Source of the DNA: Kordiimonadaceae bacterium
GTDB lineage: Bacteria; Pseudomonadota; Alphaproteobacteria; Sphingomonadales; Kordiimonadaceae
DNA: 9,557 nucleotides
Assembly (NCBI GenBank): GCA_014238195.1
Contig: JABABO010000060.1
Location: 1-9,557 of the forward strand
Direction of reading: 5' to 3'
Position numbers and translations under genes: made by a program. Below are positions 1-5,697 of this stretch, piece after piece. The stretch's first letter is position 1; each line of letters begins with the position of its first letter. The notes beneath the pieces are model-generated. The model searched no databases and was not told where the DNA came from. It saw only the letters and a program-made list of their open reading frames with translations.

Positions 1-120
1 GAAAAAGCCATTCCAGTGATTAAAACTGTTATGGAAACCGCCGCCCTGCCGGCAATCAATTTTTCAATTCCGCTCACTGTAGGCACTGGTACAGGTAAAA
101 ACTGGGATGAAGCGCATTAG
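1..120 (+). CDS. polA: DNA polymerase I, C-terminal end (partial, 5' end outside window)
   Basis: Reading frame 1 is open from the first base and stops at TAG 118–120, giving 39 residues. The last residues, read as GKNWDEAH, match the conserved extreme C-terminus of bacterial DNA polymerase I (typically ...G.NWDEAH), preceded by the short strand 'FSIPLTVGTGTG' that ends the polymerase palm domain. PolA fills gaps and removes RNA primers in replication and repair. Only the tail is visible, so domain content (5' nuclease, proofreading) cannot be judged. It converges on the minus-strand Abi gene with 31 bases between the stops, and I see no clear intrinsic terminator in that space. Confidence 0.88.
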   Translation, partial: EKAIPVIKTVMETAALPAINFSIPLTVGTGTGKNWDEAH

Positions 121-151
121 GGCGAGTGCATAGCTGTCTTAGAAAACATTA

Positions 152-1099
152 CTAACCTATATCGTCTGTATTCCATATAGGGCGGTTTAACCAATCCTTT
201 GGAAATCCCATAGCCCTTAAATCAATATCATATGATTTAATCAGGTCTTTTAAACGTGCACGCCAAGACCAACCTCCCTCAATTTGATGCGTTAGGTAAG
301 CAGACATCGTCAATGTGTTATAGATCTTATAAGTCCTTTTTGAGACGGTAGGGTCCGAATATTCTATTAAACTATCAATTAAATCGCCATTGCCTTGTGA
401 AGGAATGATAAATGGGATAGAAATATTTCTATTCCACAGTCTTGAATGATGGGCGCAATGATTCCGGATGATGCATAAATGATGTATGAAAGACACCAAT
501 ATTTTTTCATCCAATTTATACTGTTTTGCAACACGATTTCTCATTTCTGGGGCCTTGGTGAATTTATACCACCTTGAAAAAGAACCAAAGGACAATAACT
601 CAGCCGCCGCCCAAATTGGAGGCATATCCTCCTTATATTTATCTTTAAAATGTTTTACAAAGGTTTCTCGACTGTCATTAGCAGTATCAATCCATTTTTG
701 TAAGCCTGTGCGATACTTCCATTCTCCCCTGTGCTTCACAAAAGCATGTGGTATCAGTTGTGCATGAGGACCATATGCATGCTTCATAACATTAACCCAT
801 TTCGACCTGACAGAAATTTCAATTCTCTCTATCGCATTAAGGACGAGCATTCTCAGGTCTCGGTCAAATTCATAAAGGTTTTTTATTTGGTCAAATGTTG
901 TTCCAGTCTTAAATTGATGGGTTCTGGGTTGAGATTCGCACGGTTCTTCAAACGGTAACCAGTATGAACACAGGTGATAATATGTGATATGCTGCATAAA
1001 ATCTTCGGCAGATTGATCACACTCGATGACGAGGCCACGATCTTTTAGTAGCTTGAGGTGTTCCTGAATTGTCAGAGGTGGCTTATTGAAAGGGATCAT
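152..1099 (-). CDS. Abi family protein (Abi_2; AbiD/AbiF-like HEPN putative RNase)
   Basis: A 315-residue protein with the hallmarks of the Abi_2 (AbiD/AbiF) family: an N-terminal 'PPLTIQEHLKLLKDRGL' segment (about 7–23), 'YYHLCSYWLPF' (40–50), the core helix 'FDRDLRMLVLNAIERIEISV' (78–97), 'ELLSFGSFSRWYK' (167–179), and a C-terminal RNHCAHH (212–218). In the last motif R212 and H217 fit the R-x4-6-H signature of HEPN ribonucleases. Length is usual for the family (about 300). Family members abort phage infection by stopping growth, probably by RNA cleavage; the target here is unknown. No signal peptide or membrane segment is seen, so it should be cytoplasmic. The start ATG (1099–1097) has an AGGGG Shine-Dalgarno six bases upstream. 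The gene is preceded by a short hairpin RNA unit and has no obvious separate promoter. Composition is more AT-rich than the right-hand block (23 of 60 G/C at 841–900), consistent with acquisition. Confidence 0.9.
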   Translation of the reverse strand: MIPFNKPPLTIQEHLKLLKDRGLVIECDQSAEDFMQHITYYHLCSYWLPFEEPCESQPRTHQFKTGTTFDQIKNLYEFDRDLRMLVLNAIERIEISVRSKWVNVMKHAYGPHAQLIPHAFVKHRGEWKYRTGLQKWIDTANDSRETFVKHFKDKYKEDMPPIWAAAELLSFGSFSRWYKFTKAPEMRNRVAKQYKLDEKILVSFIHHLCIIRNHCAHHSRLWNRNISIPFIIPSQGNGDLIDSLIEYSDPTVSKRTYKIYNTLTMSAYLTHQIEGGWSWRARLKDLIKSYDIDLRAMGFPKDWLNRPIWNTDDIG

Positions 1100-1110
1100 A
1101 TTGATCCCCT
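1090..1110 (-). promoter_or_regulatory. Hairpin masking the Shine-Dalgarno and start codon of the Abi gene
   Basis: On the minus strand GGGATCA (1108–1102), loop ATA and TGATCCC (1098–1092) form a perfect 7-bp inverted repeat; a G·U (1109/1091) and an A–U pair (1110/1090) extend it to nine pairs. The stem holds the AGGGG ribosome site (1110–1106) and two bases of the start codon (1099–1097), so folding would block initiation. The repeat is directly visible. That it controls translation is inference; a DNA-level operator for a dimeric regulator is the alternative. Confidence 0.55.
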
Positions 1111-1160
1111 AAAAGAAAAAGACCCCCCTGGTGCGCCGTTCTTATGGGAGGCGTGGGGGG
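1111..1160 (-). terminator. Intrinsic-terminator-like hairpin with U-tract, upstream of the Abi ORF
   Basis: The six-pair C/G stem plus four inner pairs is followed immediately by TCTTTTTCTTTT on the minus strand, the form of a Rho-independent terminator. It lies between the candidate promoter and the Abi start codon, so it would end most transcripts as the short RNA and let only read-through reach the Abi gene. On the plus strand the same hairpin is not followed by a T-run, so it does not look like the polA terminator. Confidence 0.65.
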
Positions 1161-1167
1161 CTCTGTT
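1111..1167 (-). ncRNA. Candidate small structured RNA paired with the Abi gene (abiF-RNA-like)
   Basis: Directly upstream of the Abi start, on its strand, a compact RNA can be drawn. Its 5' end is placed near 1167 from the promoter-like pair. It has an outer stem CCCCCC (1160–1155) with GGGGGG (1128–1123), an inner stem CGCC (1153–1150) with GGCG (1137–1134), a 12-base loop (1149–1138), and an asymmetric internal loop of A (1154) against CACCA (1133–1129). A U-rich tail (TCTTTTTCTTTT, 1122–1111) follows. From general knowledge, a conserved 'abiF RNA' motif has been reported upstream of AbiF-type genes and AbiF proteins are thought to bind such RNAs. I could not compare with that covariance model, so the family name is tentative, and both ends are estimates. 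Confidence 0.6.
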
Positions 1168-1173
1168 AGGGGC

Positions 1174-1203
1174 ACTATGAATCAAATACCCATTACAAGT
1201 CAA
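1174..1203 (-). promoter_or_regulatory. Candidate sigma-70-type promoter for the small RNA and Abi gene
   Basis: Minus-strand TTGACT (1203–1198; five of six to TTGACA), an 18-base spacer and CATAGT (1179–1174; four of six to TATAAT). The predicted start falls near A1167, just before the hairpin RNA. It is the best such pair I found upstream of the Abi gene; an upstream start up to about 1173 is possible and would add the CCCC at 1172–1169 to the transcript. Confidence 0.45.
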
Positions 1204-1560
1204 GAATAATTTATCTATAGATTCCAATTTGTTAACCATGTTTATAAGGATAAGGCATAAGTTCTTGATTTTAGATTCTTTTTTAGAGTTACTCTAATGG
1301 GTGAAAATTAACAACTCTTTTGTTTGATGAGTTGCTTATCAGTAAATTCATCATGGATTACATAATAATCCCGAATCACCCCTTTAAAAAGCCATGATTA
1401 TTTTTGCCTACAATGAGTTATAGATAAAAATGGGAGGATTACCTGACCAGAAGGTTATGTCTGGTAAATTGACAGATTTTATCAAACATTAGAATAAGCC
1501 GTACACTGATCTAAGCAACCCAGTAAACATACCTAAAGTCATGAGCGTTTCACTTTAGTA
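1204..1560. other. AT-rich intergenic stretch without a recognisable gene
   Basis: About 360 bases with no credible coding frame on either strand. It is very AT-rich (15 G/C in 1201–1260). It contains several perfect inverted repeats: TTAGAGT-T-ACTCTAA at 1283–1297, CAACTC/GAGTTG at 1312–1334, ACCAGA/TCTGGT at 1446–1465, and CTAAAGT/ACTTTAG at 1533–1558. The last lies directly after the desaturase stop and could help end that transcript, but no T-run follows. I see no tRNA, mobile-element end or CRISPR repeat. Confidence 0.5.
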
Positions 1561-2391
1561 TTACCCTTCAATCCGTTGATTTTCCTCAAAGGGTTTCGTG
1601 GTATCGCGGATGATCGGCCACAGCAGCTGGGCGCCTTCGCTCATCGGGGCTAGGTTTTCAACACCGAAGGTTTCTGGGTACTGACGCGTAATTTTCGCAG
1701 TGCCGAATAAAATATCCCAGAAAAACAATAGATTACCAAAGTTCCCCTTATAATTTGTGATCTGGTCTTCAACATGCCTGCCATGATGAGCGGCGTGCGT
1801 GGCAGGGGTGGAAATTACCCGCTCAACAACCCACATGATCGGTGATAGCGCTTTAATTTTATACAAGGGTGCATCCCAGCGAACATTGGAGTGCGCCCCA
1901 AAAATCACGCTCATTTTCACTGTAACATAATAGACGTATACTTCACCAAGACCTAGATATAATAAGGCCCCTGTTATCCACAACGATGGCATGAAAAGAT
2001 AATAAAGCATATTATTACGGTAAACGATGCGAATGCTCATATAGTGTCCATTATGGTGGGCGCGGTGCAGCCCATAAAGCCAAGGAAAAGTATGGCTAGC
2101 GCGGTGCCACCAATATTGTAACATATCATCAAGCACCAGCAGTAAACCAAGCTGCGCCAGAATGGGCAGGCCAGCCAGCGTATTTGCTGAATTTGGGGCG
2201 ATGGTTGCCGCTATTACACCGCCCAGCAATAAAACCATCGGCTGCGTCACCACAGTCAGCATAACTGTGCTGATCAATTCTACCCATTTATCGCCTTTTG
2301 CTTCCTCAGGCTGGTGTAAAAAGCTTTTGCTGATAATTTCAGCAATGCCAAAGCTTATAAAAATCACTAATATTACCAATTGATAGTTCAT
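1561..2391 (-). CDS. Sterol desaturase / fatty acid hydroxylase family membrane protein
   Basis: A 276-residue integral membrane protein of the fatty acid hydroxylase superfamily. The di-iron histidine clusters are intact: H96-x3-H100 (HRASH), H109-x2-H112-H113 (HRAHH), and H199-x2-H202-H203 (HAAHH), with H167 as a likely additional ligand. Hydrophobic segments are at about 3–20, 40–65, 75–90 and 130–165. The family uses O2 and a di-iron centre to hydroxylate or desaturate lipid substrates such as sterols, hopanoids, carotenoids or acyl chains; the substrate cannot be told from sequence. The ATG has AAGGA seven bases upstream. It follows the crotonase gene by 45 bases on the same strand, so the two are probably co-transcribed and may act on the same lipid or acyl-CoA pool, which is inference. 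The inverted repeat at 1533–1558 lies just past the stop. Confidence 0.88.
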   Translation of the reverse strand: MNYQLVILVIFISFGIAEIISKSFLHQPEEAKGDKWVELISTVMLTVVTQPMVLLLGGVIAATIAPNSANTLAGLPILAQLGLLLVLDDMLQYWWHRASHTFPWLYGLHRAHHNGHYMSIRIVYRNNMLYYLFMPSLWITGALLYLGLGEVYVYYVTVKMSVIFGAHSNVRWDAPLYKIKALSPIMWVVERVISTPATHAAHHGRHVEDQITNYKGNFGNLLFFWDILFGTAKITRQYPETFGVENLAPMSEGAQLLWPIIRDTTKPFEENQRIEG

Positions 2392-2436
2392 GGGCTTATC
2401 CTTTGATTTCTAGGGTTGGTGCGTGGCAGAAACACA

Positions 2437-3327
2437 TTAATCCCACCATGGGTAAAAGGGCGGCATATCCGTTGACGCTTTTTCCTTAAAGTCAGGTGCG
2501 CGCTTTTCAAGAAAGGACGCTACCCCTTCTTTGCCGCTGGTGATGCTGGTATAATACATCGCTAGGCTATCGACTTTATGGGCTTCAACTGGATGGCGGG
2601 CAGCGCGGTTACGGTGGATCATCTGCCGGGTCAGTGCGATGGCCACGGGGCTGTGGCCCACAATGCGGCGCGCAATATCATAGGCCGCTTCCAGCAGGGT
2701 GTCAGGGTCGTGCACTGATTTGACAAATCGGGCTTCTTTGGCCACGTCACCGTCAAAAATCTCCCCCGTGTAGGCCCATTCAAGTGCTTGGCTAACCCCG
2801 ACAATATTGGGTAAAAAATAACTGGAGCATGCCTCTGGTACAATACCGATTTTATTAAAGACAAATCCGATTTTAGCTTTTGTTGAGGCCAAGCGAATAT
2901 CCATAGCGCACGTCATTGTTGCGCCGATGCCAACAGCCGCCCCATTGATGGCTGCGATCACTGGTTTTTTGCAGTTATATATCGCCAATGTCACGCGGCC
3001 ACCTGTGTCGCGTACACCGTCACGCATCGCGTGATCATCAAACTTTTCTTCCATGTCCTGAAGCGTTGGGGTCAGTGTTTCATCAAGACCAAACACATTG
3101 CCCCCTACCGACAGGTCCATTCCTGCGCAGAAAGCCCGACCTGCACCTGTGACCACAATAGCACGTACTTGATCGTCCTCGCTGGCACGGTTAAAAGCTG
3201 CAATCAGCTCGTGCGCCATGGTGACCGTAAAAGCATTCATATGGTCAGGTCGATTAAGCGTAAGTGTTAAGATATGGTCTTCAACGCTGTAGAGCAAGGT
3301 CTCGTACGTCGTGTTTTGTGTCATCAT
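2437..3327 (-). CDS. Crotonase-family enoyl-CoA hydratase/isomerase
   Basis: A 296-residue crotonase-fold protein. It shows the first CoA/oxyanion-hole motif 'AFCAGMDL' (about 65–72), the second oxyanion segment 'INGAAVGIGATM' (about 127–138), and 'GIVPEACSSYFLP' (about 161–173) carrying an acidic residue where many hydratases place a catalytic glutamate. The C-terminus reads 'DMPPFYPWWD', an ending I associate with a group of proteobacterial crotonase homologues. It should act on acyl-CoA thioesters in the cytoplasm (hydration or isomerisation of enoyl-CoA). The exact substrate is not determined. The frame also extends to TTG 3348–3346, but ATG 3327–3325 or ATG 3324–3322, behind AGGGA, is a better start. 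It is first of a two-gene minus-strand unit with the desaturase-family gene, and divergent from the nitroreductase gene. Confidence 0.9.
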   Translation of the reverse strand: MMTQNTTYETLLYSVEDHILTLTLNRPDHMNAFTVTMAHELIAAFNRASEDDQVRAIVVTGAGRAFCAGMDLSVGGNVFGLDETLTPTLQDMEEKFDDHAMRDGVRDTGGRVTLAIYNCKKPVIAAINGAAVGIGATMTCAMDIRLASTKAKIGFVFNKIGIVPEACSSYFLPNIVGVSQALEWAYTGEIFDGDVAKEARFVKSVHDPDTLLEAAYDIARRIVGHSPVAIALTRQMIHRNRAARHPVEAHKVDSLAMYYTSITSGKEGVASFLEKRAPDFKEKASTDMPPFYPWWD

Positions 3328-3375
3328 TGCTTCCCTTTTCCATATCAATCGCTATCCTGACAGCAGATAGTAGTC

Positions 3376-3405
3376 ATGATATCCAGACTTTGGCGGTAAA
3401 GTAAA
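3376..3405 (-). promoter_or_regulatory. Candidate promoter for the crotonase–desaturase unit
   Basis: Minus-strand TTTACT (3405–3400), an 18-base spacer, then TATCAT (3381–3376; five of six to TATAAT), about 50 bases before the crotonase start. It lies back to back with the plus-strand candidate at 3411, so the two would share control space. Confidence 0.35.
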
Positions 3406-3410
3406 ATGAT

Positions 3411-3440
3411 TTGACAAATTTTCATTACAGCGACTGTATT
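3411..3440 (+). promoter_or_regulatory. Candidate promoter for the nitroreductase gene
   Basis: A perfect TTGACA (3411–3416), an 18-base spacer and TGTATT (3435–3440; four of six). A better-matching TATTAT at 3437–3442 is also present but would need a 20-base spacer. It lies about 60 bases before the start codon at 3499 and may serve the whole nitroreductase–tsaB–rimI run. Confidence 0.45.
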
Positions 3441-3498
3441 ATATGGCATATTCGGTGTGAAAACTCATGTTAATCCAAGGAACTTACAAGGAATTTAA

Positions 3499-4089
3499 AT
3501 GTCTGACCCATTAAGCCAAACCGCTCAAGACCAATTATTTAATCATGCCCGCACTGCAAACAATTGGCAGAAAAAACCAGTGAGTGATGCTCAATTACAC
3601 ACCTTATATGATCTTGTTAAAATGGGCCCCACAAGCGCTAATTGCTGCCCAGCGCGGTTTCATTTTGTCAAATCAGATGCTGCCAAAGCCCGATTACTGC
3701 CGCATGTATCACAGGGTAATGCTGCGAAAGTAACAGCGGCACCCGTTACAGTCATTATTGGCAATGATTTGGCTTTTGCTGATAAATTACCATATCTATT
3801 TCCCCATGATGATACGGCGCCGTCTTGGTTTGATGATCCAAACGTTAGGGATATCACTGCTATGCGTAACGGCACATTGCAAGGGGCATATTTGATGATG
3901 GCGGCCCGCACGCTTGGGCTTGACTGTGGTCCTATGTCTGGCTTTGATAACGGTGGCGTGGACACTGAATTTTTCGCTGGAACTGCGATAAAGTCAAACT
4001 TTATTTGCAGCCTTGGTTATGGTGCCCGTGATGGATTATTCCCGCGCAGTCCCCGCTTAGCATTTGAAGACAGCGCCGCAATCTTGTAA
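3499..4089 (+). CDS. rutE: RutE-like nitroreductase-family protein (probable malonic semialdehyde reductase)
   Basis: A 196-residue flavin (FMN) nitroreductase-fold protein that aligns by eye along its length with RutE: 'ARTANNWQKKPVSD' (17–30), 'MGPTSANCCPARF' (42–54), 'LPYLFPHDD' (97–105), 'GTLQGAYLMMAARTLGLDCGPMSGFD' split over about 125–150, and 'KSNFICSLGYG' (165–175). In Escherichia coli, RutE reduces malonic semialdehyde to 3-hydroxypropionate in pyrimidine degradation. No other rut gene is in this window, so here it may instead act as a general semialdehyde or quinone/nitro reductase; the symbol marks family only. The start is well supported by AAGGA with a short spacer. tsaB begins 47 bases after the stop on the same strand, with no terminator visible, so co-transcription is possible. 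Confidence 0.82.
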   Translation: MSDPLSQTAQDQLFNHARTANNWQKKPVSDAQLHTLYDLVKMGPTSANCCPARFHFVKSDAAKARLLPHVSQGNAAKVTAAPVTVIIGNDLAFADKLPYLFPHDDTAPSWFDDPNVRDITAMRNGTLQGAYLMMAARTLGLDCGPMSGFDNGGVDTEFFAGTAIKSNFICSLGYGARDGLFPRSPRLAFEDSAAIL

Positions 4090-4136
4090 GAAACTGAACC
4101 ACCAGAAAAATATGGCTTTTAAAAGGGTGTCCATAG

Positions 4137-4835
4137 ATGATCATTCTTGCGATTGATACTTGCGAAAATCATTGTAGCGCAGCGCTTATAGACACAGATT
4201 TGGAAGCAAAGGTCTTAGCCCACCAATCTGAACAGATCGGGCGCGGCCATGCGGAGCGTTTATTACCGCTTATTGATGAGCTATTTATGTCTACGCCTGA
4301 TGTATCATATGGGGATATTAGCCGTGTCGCTGTCACCACAGGACCTGGTACATTCACTGGCTTGCGGATTGGTCTTTCGGCTGCACGGGGTATTGCTTTG
4401 ACGGTGAATGTGCCCTGTGTTGGACTAACCAGCCTACAGATACTAGCGTTGCAAGCAAAGGCTTTGGGGCATGTGGGTTTAGTTCATGCTATGATCATGG
4501 GGCGCGGTGGACAGGCTTTTTATCAAATGTTCGAGATTTTATCCGATACAATGTTACCAATGGCGCAGGCTGAGCCTTCAAGCAGACATGCCGATGATAT
4601 TGTGCAGACAATAAGGGATAGAGGCGGTTTAGCAGTTGGTTCTGGTGCACAGCTATTCACTGATAACCATAAGGATATTGATATAAAGGTCGTTCCTTTG
4701 AATGTGCGAATATTAGGTCTGGCCGCAGCGGTTATTAATCCTAAAGACTATCCCGCTGATCCCACATATTTTCGCCCCCCAGATGCAGTTGCTAGCAAAC
4801 CCCTTTTGCCCACAGCGCCGATTGTTGATGAGTGA
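4137..4835 (+). CDS. tsaB: tRNA N6-threonylcarbamoyladenosine biosynthesis protein TsaB
   Basis: A 232-residue ASKHA-fold protein beginning 'MIILAIDTCENHCSAAL' and carrying the diagnostic 'TTGPGTFTGLRIGLSAARG' (67–85). TsaB binds TsaD and, with TsaE, transfers threonylcarbamoyl to A37 of ANN-decoding tRNAs (t6A); TsaD and TsaE are not in the window. Length is normal for the family. It overlaps rimI at its stop, the usual tsaB–rimI pairing. The upstream AAGGG is about ten bases from ATG, so the ribosome site is only fair. No unusual residues are seen in the nucleotide-binding segment; TsaB itself is thought to be a non-catalytic scaffold. Confidence 0.94.
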   Translation: MIILAIDTCENHCSAALIDTDLEAKVLAHQSEQIGRGHAERLLPLIDELFMSTPDVSYGDISRVAVTTGPGTFTGLRIGLSAARGIALTVNVPCVGLTSLQILALQAKALGHVGLVHAMIMGRGGQAFYQMFEILSDTMLPMAQAEPSSRHADDIVQTIRDRGGLAVGSGAQLFTDNHKDIDIKVVPLNVRILGLAAAVINPKDYPADPTYFRPPDAVASKPLLPTAPIVDE

Positions 4836-5305
4836 TGCCAGCAATAGAAATAACGGCTTTCTTTGATTTAGCAAATCTATATATGTGTGAAATCTTGGCA
4901 GATTTGCATCAAACAGCCTTTGCAAACACAGACCAATCTGGGTGGAGTGCTGCTGACTTTCAAACAATGTCAGACAACCCGCATGTGCATCATTTTACAC
5001 TGTTAAAAGACCATAAGCCTGTCGGTATTATTGCCTACAGCTTGGTCTTAGACGAGGCTGAAATTTTGACTTTCGCGATAGCCCTAAAGCAACAATCGCA
5101 GGGGTTAGGCCAATATTTGCTTGAATTTAGTTTAGATGCTTTAAAACAAAAAGGGGGAAAGAACATATTCTTAGAAGTCAAGGCCAATAATGACAGGGCA
5201 TTAAATCTTTATACTAAGATGGGTTTTAAAACTATTGATACAAGAAAAAATTACTATACTGACTCTAACGGTATAAAATCCGATGCCATTATCATGCGCT
5301 TTTAG
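4835..5305 (+). CDS. rimI: RimI-type GNAT N-acetyltransferase (ribosomal protein bS18 N-alpha-acetyltransferase)
   Basis: A 156-residue GNAT protein. Acetyl-CoA binding motif A is 'ALKQQSQGLGQYLL' (about 83–96) with Q/R-x2-G-x-G. The RimI-like 'FLEVKANNDRALNLYTKMGF' region (about 112–131) follows, with the conserved N, Y and GF. RimI acetylates the N-terminus of ribosomal protein bS18, and related proteins act more widely. The gene touches tsaB: ATG 4835–4837 shares its A with the tsaB TGA, and an in-frame GTG at 4832 is a possible start three bases earlier. Either way the two are translationally coupled. The N-terminal half is more divergent than the acetyl-CoA site, so the exact substrate is less certain than the family. 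Confidence 0.85.
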   Translation: MPAIEITAFFDLANLYMCEILADLHQTAFANTDQSGWSAADFQTMSDNPHVHHFTLLKDHKPVGIIAYSLVLDEAEILTFAIALKQQSQGLGQYLLEFSLDALKQKGGKNIFLEVKANNDRALNLYTKMGFKTIDTRKNYYTDSNGIKSDAIIMRF

Positions 5306-5330
5306 TTTTTTACTTCGTGTTTCATGTATT

Positions 5331-5603
5331 TTATTGTGGGTTAACATTATTTTTATTTACGTCAACAATAATGCGTCTTAAGTTTTTTGGGCTAAGTGTA
5401 TCCTGTTTGATACTGTGTCCAAGCGATATTATGGACTGGATAAGGGGTTTGTTTGCTTTAGAATCTTCAAAGAGGATTTCAAGCTGATCGCCATGTTGCA
5501 ATTGATCAAGTTTGATCTTTGTAAGCACAAAAGCCATTGGGCAGACTTGGCCTGATAGATTTATGTGATAAAGTGCAGATGCATGCATAGGTGTTGATGT
5601 CAT
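5331..5603 (-). CDS. TusA/SirA-family sulfur-carrier-like protein with altered CPxP motif
   Basis: A 90-residue protein of the TusA/SirA/YedF fold. After a short N-terminus, 'INLSGQVCPMAFVLTKIKLDQL' spans about 14–35, with Cys21-Pro22 at the sulfur-carrying position, followed by 'GDQLEILFED' and 'SLGHSI'. TusA relays persulfide sulfur, for example to tRNA 2-thiouridine. Here the motif is CPMA, so the second proline of CPxP is missing while the cysteine is kept. A 'CPMxFV' variant occurs in some TusA-like branches as far as I recall. It converges on rimI with 25 bases between the stops. The frame can start at TTG 5609, but ATG 5603–5601 is preferred; neither has a strong ribosome site. Role (sulfur transfer versus another function) is open. 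Confidence 0.75.
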   Translation of the reverse strand: MTSTPMHASALYHINLSGQVCPMAFVLTKIKLDQLQHGDQLEILFEDSKANKPLIQSIISLGHSIKQDTLSPKNLRRIIVDVNKNNVNPQ

Positions 5604-5697
5604 TTTCAATGTCTTTGTTATGAAGTAATAATGAATAAGTCATCAGGCAGGAAATGCAAGGGTGCATGTCTGTCAGGTATAGTGGGCGACTTAGAAA

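Noticed and set aside
152..1099. Reading the HEPN protein as a Cas13-like CRISPR effector
   Set aside because: At 315 residues with one clear R-x4-H motif it is far too small for a known Cas13, and no repeat–spacer array is present in the window; the Abi_2 features explain it.
1469..1495. TTGACA with TAGAAT on the plus strand as a promoter
   Set aside because: The spacer is only 15 bases and nothing downstream on the plus strand is coding; it would only run antisense into the desaturase gene. Chance in AT-rich DNA is likely.
1533..1558. CTAAAGT/ACTTTAG hairpin as intrinsic terminator of the desaturase gene
   Set aside because: The stem is A/T-rich and no T-run follows on the minus strand, so I describe it only as an inverted repeat.
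3328..3348. TTG at 3348 as the crotonase start
   Set aside because: It would add seven residues that contain the ribosome site itself; the ATG codons at 3327 or 3324 are better placed behind AGGGA.
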